Assembly: GCF_900199435.1 (NCBI RefSeq)
Contig: NZ_OAML01000003.1
Location: 1,319,166-1,383,165 of the forward strand
Length of the DNA: 64,000 nucleotides
Source: Pygmaiobacter massiliensis
Lineage (GTDB): Bacteria; Bacillota; Clostridia; Oscillospirales; Ruminococcaceae
Reading direction: 5' to 3'
This document shows, one piece after another, positions 36,815 through 45,003 of this stretch. Under the pieces are notes generated by a model. It had not been told where the DNA came from. It saw only the letters and a list, made by a program, of their open reading frames with translations, and searched no databases. A program made the translations under genes and the position numbers. The first letter of the stretch is position 1; each line of letters starts with the position of its first letter.

Positions 36815-37393
36815 ATGAAGGGCCAGCAGCGCACAAAACGGGTGATTGCAGCAGCAATGAAAAAGCTGATGCAGCAAAAGCGACTGGAAGAGATTTCGGT
36901 GGGTGAGATTATTGCGGAAAGCAAGATAAGCCGCAATACGTTTTACTATCATTTTCGCGATAAATATGACTTGGTGAACTGGATTTTTCGCAGCGAAGTG
37001 CCGCTTGCCATGTCGACCATCAGCGGAAGCAACTGGCAGGAGGTTTTGTACCGCACCTGTGGCTATCTGCGCGAGAACCGCGCCTTTTACACCAATGCCC
37101 TTCGGCTTACGGGTCAAAATTCGCTGCAAGAGTACTTGATTGCCTACCTTACGGCACAGATGCACGACCAGTTTTACAGTGCCACGCAGGCAAGGCACCA
37201 TGCAATATCAGAAAAAGAGCTGGATTTTGCCGCCCGGTTTTATGCCTATGCAGTTGTAGGGCTGGTGGCACAATGGGCGCGCGAGGGTATGAAAGAAGAT
37301 TTTTTGGCATATAGCGAAAGTTTGCGCCGGGTGCTGAATGGCAGCCTGGTGGACGACTGTATTCAGCCTCAGCCAGAAACAGCAAATACATAA
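36815..37393 (+). CDS. TetR/AcrR-family regulator with TetR_C_8-type domain
   Basis: A predicted repressor or activator, 192 residues. The N-terminal helix-turn-helix is VGEIIAESKISRNTFYYHFRDKYDLVNWIF, and the C-terminal half resembles the DhaS/TetR_C_8 group. GAAAGGAG lies 8 nt before ATG 36815. It is divergent from the glycosyltransferase gene, a possible target, but this is only positional. Confidence 0.88.
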   Translation: MKGQQRTKRVIAAAMKKLMQQKRLEEISVGEIIAESKISRNTFYYHFRDKYDLVNWIFRSEVPLAMSTISGSNWQEVLYRTCGYLRENRAFYTNALRLTGQNSLQEYLIAYLTAQMHDQFYSATQARHHAISEKELDFAARFYAYAVVGLVAQWAREGMKEDFLAYSESLRRVLNGSLVDDCIQPQPETANT

Positions 37394-37397
37394 AAAT

Positions 37398-37434
37398 AGG
37401 CAGATGCCATCGCTGGTATCTGCCTTTGTTTTTT
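37398..37434 (+). terminator. Terminator after the TetR gene
   Basis: AGGCAGAT pairs with ATCTGCCT (37398-37425) with an inner CCA/TGG pairing, then TTGTTTTTT. Confidence 0.82.
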
Positions 37435-37440
37435 ACAAAA

Positions 37441-38805
37441 TTAATTTTTAATGCGGATAATCAACGCGCCGTTTTTGTAAGAGAAAAGCGGAGAAGACGT
37501 TTGCCCCGGCATTTGGTCATAAAAACATGCGCCAGAGCGAAAAACCGAAAGCATCAATCCGGTGAGTCCGGCATTGAGCACCAGTGCCGCATTGCCAGAG
37601 GAGAGGAACGGCAACGAAAATGCTGAGAACAGACCGTACCCAAGATTGGTTGCAAAATAAAATGCACACTGTAAAAACAGTACAGACAAGACCGAAACAG
37701 AAATCAAACTGCCCAGCATGCTTTTTTGCTTTGTTAAAGTGTACCCCGCAAAGCCGATGAAAAGCACAAACACCCCAAGCACGACAAAGAGCGCGACCCA
37801 GCCAAAGCGGTAAATCATCAGCGTGAGCAGATAGTCGGGGGAAGAATGATCCAGCGCGGCAAGGCTTGCGGCAGTTTCAGCAGAAGCTGAACCGGTGCCA
37901 TACATCTGTGCGTGGGCAAGCAAATCCCGCACAAGGCAGAGAAGAAAGCCACTGCCGTTTCGCTCGGCATAAGGGTCTGCCAACAGCGCGAGCTGAGCAG
38001 AAAAGTAGGGATGGCCGAGCAAAATAAATGCGCCAACGCCGAGCACCACTGCGGTGGGTACCAACACCAGCGCAAAGCCGGCAGCTTTATTACAGCCAAA
38101 CCAGCCGCGCGCCAAAGCAAAGCAGAGCAGTGCTAAGGCAGAAAGTGTAAACAGCAGCATCCCCGAGACAAAAGAAATTTGTATCAGGATAAACATAAGC
38201 GGCAAATAGCCCAGCCCGCATAAAAGTACACCTGCCAGCCCATGCCCTCGCAGAGAATAAATAAGCATTGCAAAAAGCAACGGAAATACAATTGCAAAGT
38301 AGCTCATAGAAAATCCAAACCCGCCCAGCGACAGCCAGGCTGTTCCATTTACTTGGGGCCCCGTTAGCAGCCCAAAGCAAGACCCCAGCAATACGGCAAA
38401 GTAAAGCGGCAGAGTATGCCGGGCAAGAAGAGAAAAATCGAGAAAATAGCAGCCCAGCAATGCCGCGGCAGCCATAAAAAAGCCAACAGGCTCGGCAGCA
38501 CCGCCGAATACAGCCGAGCAAAACTGTCCGGCCAGCAGCAAAACTCCGGTGAGCCCAAGCAGTGCCCATTGTGGTTTGGGACGGTGTGTGCCGTCCAGCG
38601 CGGCACCGACGGCTACTGCATCGCCCATCTGCTGCACTGCACTGTGAATTGCGGCGGTCTCTGACATACCGGCAGCCCGGTAAGCATCACACTGGTCGTA
38701 GAGATGGTCTTTGAGCTCTTTTTCTATCAGTGGTTTTGCTTTTTTCCATCGAATTTGTCCGCAAACAGTATCGCAATACTGCTGAATTTCATCAAACGAT
38801 GCCAT
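37441..38805 (-). CDS. SEDS (FtsW/RodA)-like membrane protein with N-terminal permease-prefix domain
   Basis: A 454-residue polytopic protein. Residues 1-75 form a soluble helical segment (KPLIEKELKDHLYDQCDAYRAAGM) typical of the 'permease prefix domain' found behind PadR regulators. About ten membrane helices follow; a loop with SSPDYLLTLMIYRFGW and a final LPFLSSGNAALVLNAGL resemble the SEDS glycan-polymerase family. The catalytic Asp is not certain. Its start overlaps padR by 14 nt, so the two are coupled. It may affect the cell wall under PadR control. Confidence 0.75.
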   Translation of the reverse strand: MASFDEIQQYCDTVCGQIRWKKAKPLIEKELKDHLYDQCDAYRAAGMSETAAIHSAVQQMGDAVAVGAALDGTHRPKPQWALLGLTGVLLLAGQFCSAVFGGAAEPVGFFMAAAALLGCYFLDFSLLARHTLPLYFAVLLGSCFGLLTGPQVNGTAWLSLGGFGFSMSYFAIVFPLLFAMLIYSLRGHGLAGVLLCGLGYLPLMFILIQISFVSGMLLFTLSALALLCFALARGWFGCNKAAGFALVLVPTAVVLGVGAFILLGHPYFSAQLALLADPYAERNGSGFLLCLVRDLLAHAQMYGTGSASAETAASLAALDHSSPDYLLTLMIYRFGWVALFVVLGVFVLFIGFAGYTLTKQKSMLGSLISVSVLSVLFLQCAFYFATNLGYGLFSAFSLPFLSSGNAALVLNAGLTGLMLSVFRSGACFYDQMPGQTSSPLFSYKNGALIIRIKN

Positions 38806-39139
38806 AGCGCAAACCTCCGTTCAATACTTTGTTCACAGCGCTTGAGTAAGCAGCCCATTCCATGCATTTTTCCTGCAGCAACTTTTTGCCTTTGGGGGTA
38901 ATGCGGTAATATTTACGCACCCGCTCGCTGTCCGCTTTTTCTTCGTACGATTCCACCATGCCTTTGTTTTCCAGCCCGTGCAAAAGCGGGTAAAGTGTGC
39001 CGGCTTTGAGATTAAAGGTGTTGTCTGACCGTTTGGCAAGCGTTTCAATCATCTGGTAGCCATACATATCCTGCTCTTCCAGCAACTTTAAAATAAGCGT
39101 GGCGGTGTTGCCTGCGGCAAGGCCTTTTTCTGGTGCCAT
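38792..39139 (-). CDS. PadR-family transcriptional regulator
   Basis: A winged-helix repressor of 115 residues: LILKLLEEQDMYGYQMIETL, then NLKAGTLYPLLHGLENKGMV and YYRITPKGKKLLQE. AAGGAGGCATTGC precedes ATG. The gene is followed with overlap by the membrane protein it likely controls, and its own promoter region contains a large symmetric operator candidate. Confidence 0.93.
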   Translation of the reverse strand: MAPEKGLAAGNTATLILKLLEEQDMYGYQMIETLAKRSDNTFNLKAGTLYPLLHGLENKGMVESYEEKADSERVRKYYRITPKGKKLLQEKCMEWAAYSSAVNKVLNGGLRYGIV

Positions 39140-39153
39140 AGCAATGCCTCCTT

Positions 39154-39196
39154 ATATAGATTATCTACATATGAATTATAGATAGATAATCTATAT
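39154..39196. promoter_or_regulatory. Putative PadR operator, 14-bp inverted repeat
   Basis: ATATAGATTATCTA (39154-39167) and TAGATAATCTATAT (39183-39196) are exact inverted copies 15 nt apart. Each arm holds its own near-palindrome TAGATWATCTA, with centres 26 bp apart. It lies 15 nt upstream of the padR start codon. Confidence 0.65.
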
Positions 39197-39231
39197 ATGT
39201 CAAGAGTAGAAAATTTGCTGGCGAGCAAAAA

Positions 39232-39271
39232 ATAAAAAAGCCGTGCAACCTGAAAGCAAAAGGCTGCACGG
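39232..39271 (-). terminator. Terminator of the DUF6506 gene
   Basis: On the minus strand GCCGTGCAGCCT pairs with AGGTTGCACGGC (one G-U) and a T run follows. It lies about 40 nt after the stop at 39309. Confidence 0.82.
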
Positions 39272-39308
39272 CAAACGGTGAAAAAATTGATATGGAGGTG
39301 AAAGCAGC

Positions 39309-39608
39309 TTATTCGCTGAAAAACGCAGTGAACAGCCTATCCAAAGCAGGGTCGTGGGTTACATAGCCAATGGCCATTTCGTTGTTGGTCAGCTGGGTGA
39401 GGGTTTGCGCTTTTTCGGGGCCGAAAGCCCCGCAAAGCTCTACTGCACCAAAGCCTTCACGCTGCAGCTGTTGTACCAGCAAACAAGCTTCATCAAAGTC
39501 TCTTGCGGTGCAGATGCGGGTAATCATCGCTTCGGTCTCAAACAGGGCAGTGTGCTGCGACGGGGTATAATCGGGACCCATCAGCAAAAAAGCAAATTTT
39601 TTCTTCAT
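39309..39608 (-). CDS. DUF6506-family small protein
   Basis: Function unknown. The 99-residue protein matches the DUF6506 type: KKFAFLLMGPDYTPSQHTA at the start, a central FGAVELCGAFGPEKA, and a C-terminal helix. It is a small cytosolic alpha/beta protein without signal. CAAGGAGC lies upstream of ATG. It is monocistronic. Confidence 0.75.
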   Translation of the reverse strand: MKKKFAFLLMGPDYTPSQHTALFETEAMITRICTARDFDEACLLVQQLQREGFGAVELCGAFGPEKAQTLTQLTNNEMAIGYVTHDPALDRLFTAFFSE

Positions 39609-39902
39609 ACTGGATGCTCCTTGTTTTTATTATCGTGTTAGCCTCATTCTACCGCAAAATTCCCGGCGGCGCTACTAAAACAGCAATAAGCCGCAAAAGC
39701 AATTGCTCTGTGCCGAAAAACCGAACCCAAGGCAAGTAAGATATAGGATGGTTTTAGAGTTTTGTACTAATTTTATACAAACGGCAAGAACTGACGCAAC
39801 CACCTGCAAATAGGACATGGTATCGTAGAGTCAAGAATATGATATTCCTAGAACGGTGTGAGAAGCAGCTTGTGCCGCAACAGGAGAAAAGAGGGAAATA
39901 GC

Positions 39903-41282
39903 ATGGCGTTTCGTATGAAAGAGTATGTAGAAAGTCTGGGCGCAAAGGTTGCGCTTTCTTACCTCGAAGATGAACCGGAAACCAATATCCCTAAGGTGCT
40001 GGACTGGGTGAAAAAATTTGATAAAGAGGGCCATTACGCGCCCGCCTATGAAATGATTGGCGAATTTTTGAAAGACCCCGACAACAACTGGTACAAATAT
40101 ATCCAAAGCCTGTATACTGATATCGATGCAGGAGTGCGTAAAACCCTGTTTCGCAACTTTTTACTTAACAGTGCCATCGTGGGTATGAACCGCAAAGAAG
40201 AGGCAGAAAAACAGTACAACTGTAATATCCCCTGGGCGATTTTGATGGACCCGACTTCTGCCTGCAACCTGCACTGCATCGGCTGCTGGGCCGCCGAGTA
40301 TGGCAATAAGCTAAACATGGATTTCGATACCCTCGATTCCATCGTTACCCAGGGCAAAGAGCTGGGTACTTATATGTACATCTATTCCGGCGGCGAGCCG
40401 CTGGTGCGCAAAGATGATATCATCAAGCTTTGCGAAAAGCACGATGATTGTGCTTTCCTTGCCTTTACCAATGCTACCCTTATCGATGAAGCCTTTGCCG
40501 ACGAGATGCTGCGGGTGAAAAACTTTATCCCTGCCATCAGTGTAGAGGGCTTTGAAGAGGCAACCGACTTCCGCCGCGGTGAGGGCACCTACTCTGCCGT
40601 AGTCAAAGCAATGGAGCTGCTGCGTTCTCGCAAGCTGCCGTTCGGTATCTCCTGCTGCTACACCAGCCAGAACACCAACGTCATCGGCAGTGAGGCCTAC
40701 TTTGACGATATGATTGCCAAGGGTGCAAAATTTGCGTGGTTCTTTACTTATATGCCGGTTGGCAAAGATGCAGTGCCCAGCCTGATGGCCACTGCCGAGC
40801 AGCGCGAGTTTATGTACCACCAGATCCGTAAGTTCCGCTCCACCAAACCCTTGTTCACGATGGATTTCTGGAACGATGGTGAATTTGTCAACGGCTGTAT
40901 CGCAGGCGGCCGCTGCTATCTGCACATCAACGCGGGCGGCGATATTGAGCCCTGCGCTTTCATCCATTATTCCGATTCCAATATCCACGAAAAAACACTG
41001 TTGCAGGCATATCAGTCTCCGCTGTTTATGCAGTACCGTGCAAATCAGCCGTTTAACGAAAACCACCTGCGTCCCTGCCCGCTGTTGGATAACCCCGGCC
41101 GCCTGACCCAGATGGTCGAAAACTCCGGTGCACATTCTACCGACCTGCAGAACCCGGAAAACGTGCGGGACCTTTCTGCAAAATGCTGCGAAGCTGCCGA
41201 GAGTTGGGCGCCCGTAGCGGATGATTTGTGGCAAAAGAGCGGTAAATGCACCGCCTGTGCCGGTTGTGGCGGCTGCAAATAA
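39903..41282 (+). CDS. Radical SAM protein with extra C-terminal Cys cluster
   Basis: A predicted radical SAM enzyme of unknown substrate, 459 residues. The SAM-cluster motif CNLHCIGC has its Cys at 121, 125 and 128, followed by YSGGEPL and a SPASM-like region (GRCYLHINAGGDIEPCAF). The protein ends in CTACAGCGGC, a CxxCxxCxxC ferredoxin-like array that could carry an auxiliary Fe-S cluster. An N-terminal helical segment of about 100 residues precedes the core. ATG 39903 follows GAGGG by 7 nt. No peptide substrate gene is visible nearby. Confidence 0.88.
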   Translation: MAFRMKEYVESLGAKVALSYLEDEPETNIPKVLDWVKKFDKEGHYAPAYEMIGEFLKDPDNNWYKYIQSLYTDIDAGVRKTLFRNFLLNSAIVGMNRKEEAEKQYNCNIPWAILMDPTSACNLHCIGCWAAEYGNKLNMDFDTLDSIVTQGKELGTYMYIYSGGEPLVRKDDIIKLCEKHDDCAFLAFTNATLIDEAFADEMLRVKNFIPAISVEGFEEATDFRRGEGTYSAVVKAMELLRSRKLPFGISCCYTSQNTNVIGSEAYFDDMIAKGAKFAWFFTYMPVGKDAVPSLMATAEQREFMYHQIRKFRSTKPLFTMDFWNDGEFVNGCIAGGRCYLHINAGGDIEPCAFIHYSDSNIHEKTLLQAYQSPLFMQYRANQPFNENHLRPCPLLDNPGRLTQMVENSGAHSTDLQNPENVRDLSAKCCEAAESWAPVADDLWQKSGKCTACAGCGGCK

Positions 41283-41332
41283 ATTCTTGCAGCCAGTTGG
41301 TGCAAAAAAGTGCCCCTAATAACACTATAAAA

Positions 41333-41374
41333 CAAAAGCCGAAGCAGCACAGCGTTGTGCGACTTCGGCTTTTG
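41333..41374. terminator. Bidirectional terminator after the radical SAM gene
   Basis: AAAAGCCGAAG and CTTCGGCTTTT with an inner GCACA/TGTGC pairing form a long stem with A/T-rich flanks on both sides. Confidence 0.85.
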
Positions 41375-41394
41375 CCGTGTTTTGTTTGCACAAT

Positions 41395-41426
41395 AAGGCA
41401 GGGTGCAATAAAGCAACCTGCCTTAT
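41395..41426 (-). terminator. Likely terminator for the 54-residue acidic protein gene
   Basis: AAGGCAGG/CCTGCCTT arms with TGC/GCA inside form a hairpin 49 nt after the stop at 41475. The minus-strand tail has few T, so termination may be modest. Confidence 0.5.
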
Positions 41427-41474
41427 ATTATCTACAAACCGTCAAAAAAGGCCCTTGCACGGCGGCATTTGCCA

Positions 41475-41639
41475 TCAGCGCGGAAGGTTTGGTTCTTTGC
41501 TGTTTTGCGCAATTTCCAGCGGCGGGTCCTCCTCTTCGATATACATTTCCTCTGTTTGCTGCTGAATTTCTTCCAGATCATCAATCATCTGGGTGATCTT
41601 GTTAAACAGCGTTGTGTACATTTTTTTGTAGTCTGCCAT
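41475..41639 (-). CDS. Small acidic protein, 54 residues
   Basis: Function unknown; I do not recognise a family. The frame starts MADYKKMYTTLFNKITQMID at 41639, has a strong AGGTGGGGG ribosome site 5 nt before ATG, and ends in TGA at 41475. It is helical in the first half (LFNKITQMIDDLEEIQQQTEEM, coiled-coil-like) and acidic in the second (IEEEDPP). It lies between two terminators, so it is likely its own small transcription unit. Confidence 0.65.
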   Translation of the reverse strand: MADYKKMYTTLFNKITQMIDDLEEIQQQTEEMYIEEEDPPLEIAQNSKEPNLPR

Positions 41640-41797
41640 GCTATCCCCCACCTCACAACACGATTTTACTACCGGCAGATAGTAAAAAACTGCTCTGTTT
41701 TTGATAGTAGAATGTTATTGTGCATACCGCAAGCGGTTTTATGTATCGTCTGTGCCGGAGATGCTACCATGAAACTACGGCAGGGGCAGTTTTCGCT

Positions 41798-41836
41798 CAA
41801 AAAGGCGCAGGGTGGCAAAATAACGTCACCCTGCGC
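41798..41836 (-). terminator. Terminator of the rhodanese gene
   Basis: GCGCAGGGTG (41805-41814) and CACCCTGCGC (41827-41836) form a perfect 10-bp stem; on the minus strand TTTTT follows. Confidence 0.87.
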
Positions 41837-41840
41837 ACGG

Positions 41841-42167
41841 CTAACGACCCTGCGCAATCTCATAGGGCCAGCGGTCAATGCCGCCATCCATCATAATTAC
41901 ATCGGTGTACCCTTGCTCGCAGAGAAAACCGCAAGCCAAAGCACTGCGCCGCCCACCCTGGCAATAGACGATATAGCTGGCAGTTTTGTCGGGCAGCACT
42001 TCGCGTGCACTTTCTTCCACCGTGCCCAGCGGCAGGTTTATCGCGTTGGGCAGATGGCCTTGCGCATATTCGTCCCGCTCGCGCACATCTACGAGGATTA
42101 GGGGCTCACCGTTTTGCAGCAAAAACCGCACCATGGGCGGCTCAAAATGAAAATAAGAAGCCGGCAT
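41841..42167 (-). CDS. Rhodanese-like sulfurtransferase domain protein
   Basis: Predicted to transfer sulfane sulfur. The 108-residue single-domain protein has LILVDVRERDEYAQGHLPNAINLPL and the active-site loop YCQGGRRS with the catalytic Cys near residue 69. It lies 48 nt after lysA on the same strand. Its ribosome site (AGGGAGTGG) sits in the loop and its ATG in the stem of a 13-bp perfect hairpin, which may control translation. Confidence 0.9.
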   Translation of the reverse strand: MPASYFHFEPPMVRFLLQNGEPLILVDVRERDEYAQGHLPNAINLPLGTVEESAREVLPDKTASYIVYCQGGRRSALACGFLCEQGYTDVIMMDGGIDRWPYEIAQGR

Positions 42168-42210
42168 AGACTCTCCACTCCCTTTAGGGTTTTTCTCAGT
42201 CTATGCCGGC
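42160..42210 (-). promoter_or_regulatory. Hairpin enclosing the rhodanese start site
   Basis: GCCGGCATAGACT (42160-42172) and AGTCTATGCCGGC (42198-42210) are perfect inverted copies. On the minus strand the ribosome site lies in the 25-nt loop and the ATG (42167-42165) in the 3' arm. It lies directly after the lysA stop and could also weaken readthrough from lysA. Confidence 0.6.
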
Positions 42211-42215
42211 AAGTG

Positions 42216-43487
42216 TCATTCTGTTTCTGTTTCGCTCAAGTCAAATTCGGGGCAGCAGTCGAGCGTTGCAAAGTAATCTTGCGGGGTTTCGGCACGGCGA
42301 ATGAGTGCGACACTGCCGTCTTGTTTCAGCAGCAGCTCGGCGCTGCGCAGTTTGCCGTTGTAGTTGTACCCCATCGAAGAGCCGTGTGCGCCGGTGTCGT
42401 GGATGACGACAAGGTCGCCGGGCACGGTTTTGGGCAAGGCGCGGTCAACGGCAAATTTGTCGTTATTCTCGCAAAGGCCGCCGGTGACATCATAAGTGTG
42501 GTCGGCAGGCTGTTGCTCTTTGCCCATTACCGTAATGTGGTGGTAGGCCCCATAAATGGCGGGGCGCATCAGGTTGGCAGCACAGGCGTCCAGCCCGAGG
42601 TAATCTTTGTAAGTGTGCTTTTCGTGCAGCACACGAGAGACAAGATACCCGTGCGGGCCGGTCATAAAGCGGCCTAGCTCGGTGTAAATAGAAAGCTCAA
42701 TCCCTGCCGGCTTCAAGATTTCGTCGTATACTTTTTGCACACCACGCCCGACGGCAGCAATGTCCACCTTAGCTTCGTTTGGGTGGTAAGGGATGCCAAT
42801 GCCGCCCGAAAGGTCGATGAAAGAAAGCGAGATGCCCGTTTCGTTCTTCAGCTCTACTGCAAGCCGGAACAAGCTTGCAGCCAGTTGCGGATAATAGTCC
42901 TGTTCCATCGAGCAGGAAACCAGCAGCGCATGTACGCCAAACCGCTTTGCACCTTTGTCGCGCAGCAGCTTCATTGCCTCAAAAAGCTGCGGTTTTGTCA
43001 TGCCGAATTTGGTGTCAGAAAGATCACCCATAATGCAGTTGGTCATGGTGAAGGTACTGCCGGGGTTATAGCGACAGCAGATGGTTTCGGGAATGCCGCA
43101 GACCGACTCGAGTAGAGGAATGTGGGTGATATCGTCCAGGTTGATGATGGCACCAAGCTTATGTGCCAGCGCGAAATCTTCCCCCGGAGTATCGTTGGAG
43201 CTGAATAAAATATCTTCACCTGTCAGCCCTGCCGCCTTCGAGAGCAGCAGTTCGGGAATGGTAGCGCAGTCAGTGCCACAATCCATCGAGCCGAGCAGCT
43301 TTAAAATGGCTGGATTCGGCAGCGCTTTTACCGCAAAATACTCTTTAAAGCCGCGGTTCCAGGCGAAAGCATCATACAACCGACGTGCTGTATCGCGAAT
43401 GCCCGCTTCGTCATAAAGATGGAACGGAGTGGGGTACTGCGCGATAATTTCGCGCAGTTTTTCTTCCGAAAAGGGCAGGGTTTTCAT
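42216..43487 (-). CDS. lysA: Diaminopimelate decarboxylase-like protein
   Basis: Predicted to decarboxylate meso-diaminopimelate to lysine with PLP. The 423-residue alanine-racemase-fold protein shows the PLP lysine in YFAVKALPNP near residue 54, the phosphate-binding SGGIGIPY, ELGRFMTGPHG, and GGLCENNDKFA corresponding to the usual CESGD region. The last motif is divergent (CENND), so a related decarboxylase function cannot be excluded, but the surrounding lysine genes support lysA. CAAGGAGTCC lies upstream of ATG. Confidence 0.85.
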   Translation of the reverse strand: MKTLPFSEEKLREIIAQYPTPFHLYDEAGIRDTARRLYDAFAWNRGFKEYFAVKALPNPAILKLLGSMDCGTDCATIPELLLSKAAGLTGEDILFSSNDTPGEDFALAHKLGAIINLDDITHIPLLESVCGIPETICCRYNPGSTFTMTNCIMGDLSDTKFGMTKPQLFEAMKLLRDKGAKRFGVHALLVSCSMEQDYYPQLAASLFRLAVELKNETGISLSFIDLSGGIGIPYHPNEAKVDIAAVGRGVQKVYDEILKPAGIELSIYTELGRFMTGPHGYLVSRVLHEKHTYKDYLGLDACAANLMRPAIYGAYHHITVMGKEQQPADHTYDVTGGLCENNDKFAVDRALPKTVPGDLVVIHDTGAHGSSMGYNYNGKLRSAELLLKQDGSVALIRRAETPQDYFATLDCCPEFDLSETETE

Positions 43488-43549
43488 GGGAGGACTCCTT
43501 TTTTATTTACAATTTTTTCAAATTGGTATATTATTACAAACAAGATTTC

Positions 43550-43558
43550 TGCTATAAT
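43550..43558 (+). promoter_or_regulatory. Extended -10 promoter for the patA-like gene
   Basis: TGCTATAAT at 43550-43558 is a perfect extended -10 element. No good -35 is present. The start codon lies 103 nt on, leaving room for the structured leader. Confidence 0.55.
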
Positions 43559-43569
43559 AGCACATCCTT

Positions 43570-43627
43570 GCAGCCAAAGGGAAGAGGCAGAACCGTAATT
43601 TTTTTAATACGGTACTGGCTGGGCTGC
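43570..43627 (+). promoter_or_regulatory. Structured leader hairpin before the patA-like gene
   Basis: GCAGCC (43570-43575) pairs with GGCTGC (43622-43627), CAG with CTG, and ACCGTA with TACGGT around a T-rich loop. This compound hairpin fills most of the leader. No known riboswitch class is recognised. Confidence 0.5.
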
Positions 43628-43660
43628 CAAAAAAATGTGGGAAAGCGAGCGTGACCTCAA

Positions 43661-44797
43661 ATGAAAGAACGAATGAACCCCGCCGTTACCGGCATTGCAA
43701 TGTCTGGTATCCGTGCGTATTCCGCGATGGCAAAAGCCACCCCGGGCTGCGTTGCGTTAACCATAGGTGAACCGGACTTTAACACGCCGGACGCGGTGAA
43801 AGAGCGCGCCAAACAAGATTTGGATGCAAACCTGACCCATTACCCGGAGGGCAACGGCGAGCCCTACCTGCGCGAGGCCATTGCCAAATTTGAGCAGGAG
43901 AAAAACGGCTACGACTATACCCCGGATGAAGTTATCGTTACCGCCGGCGCGACCGGTGCGCTGTTCTGCGCGCTTTGCGGCATCCTTGCCCCCGGCGATG
44001 AGGTGGTAGTGCCGACCCCCGCGTTCGGACTTTATGAAACCATCATTGCAATCAGTCGCGGTGTCTACGTGCCGATGCCCACCCAGGACGACCATTTTCA
44101 AATCACCGCAGAGCGGCTGCGTGCTGTCATTACCGAAAAAACCAAAGCGATTATCCTCACCTCTCCGAACAACCCGACCGGCTGCGTGTACAGCGAAGAA
44201 AGCTTGCAGGCCGTGCGTGCCGCCGCAAAAGAGCATGATTTGTTTGTGCTGTGCGATGACGTTTACGCACAGCTGAGCTATACCGAAAACTATCACAGCT
44301 TTGCGTCATACCGCGACCTGCGCGATCGGATTATTCTGATTCAGAGCTTTTCCAAACCCTATGCAATGACCGGCTGGCGTGTGGGTTACCTTTGCGCAGA
44401 CGCGCCGGTGCGCGCTGAGCTGCAAAAGGTAAACCAGAACTGCATTGTTTCCATCAATGCGTTTGTGCAGCACGCGTGTGTCACCGCACTGGGGTGCGAT
44501 GTTACCGAGATGCGTGAAACCTATCGCCGCCGCCGCGACTTTATTTTGGGCCGGCTTGCAGAGATGGGCATGGAGGTTGAAAAACCGGAAGGCGCATTTT
44601 ACGTATTCCCCTCGATTGCAAAATACGGGATGAGTTCGGAAGAGTTCTGTACCCGCATGATCAAAGAAGGCGGCGTCGGCGCAGTGCCAGGCGTGTTCTT
44701 CAGTGCAGAAGGGTATATTCGTTTGTCCTACTGTTACAGTGACGAAGAGCTCCGCACAGCGATGGACAAAATGGAAGCATTTTTGAAGACACTGTAA
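43661..44797 (+). CDS. patA: PLP-dependent aminotransferase, probably N-acetyl-diaminopimelate aminotransferase
   Basis: A class I/II aminotransferase of 378 residues. It has ALTIGEPDFNTP, TAGATGALF, SPNNPTGCVYS, and the PLP lysine in SFSKPYAMTGWRVGYL near residue 229. Alone this would be called an aspartate-type aminotransferase. In this lysine region, with a dapH and an M20 deacetylase, it most likely makes N-acetyl-LL-diaminopimelate (PatA/DapX role). This is inference from context. It is divergent from lysA. Confidence 0.85.
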   Translation: MKERMNPAVTGIAMSGIRAYSAMAKATPGCVALTIGEPDFNTPDAVKERAKQDLDANLTHYPEGNGEPYLREAIAKFEQEKNGYDYTPDEVIVTAGATGALFCALCGILAPGDEVVVPTPAFGLYETIIAISRGVYVPMPTQDDHFQITAERLRAVITEKTKAIILTSPNNPTGCVYSEESLQAVRAAAKEHDLFVLCDDVYAQLSYTENYHSFASYRDLRDRIILIQSFSKPYAMTGWRVGYLCADAPVRAELQKVNQNCIVSINAFVQHACVTALGCDVTEMRETYRRRRDFILGRLAEMGMEVEKPEGAFYVFPSIAKYGMSSEEFCTRMIKEGGVGAVPGVFFSAEGYIRLSYCYSDEELRTAMDKMEAFLKTL

Positions 44798-45003
44798 GCG
44801 AGGTTGCCCAAAAACTTGCACCGCAAACCACAAAAGAAAAGTAGCGCAAGAAAATCGGCGCTAACGCCACAGCGTTATAAGTAATTTTAAAAGCTATGCG
44901 CTTTGCCCTGGAAAGCAAAGTGAATCTTAAGCTCCGTAACTTGAGATTTCTTGAAGAGATACCGCGGATTTACTATCATAGCCAGACAAATAAACTTTTG
45001 GAG

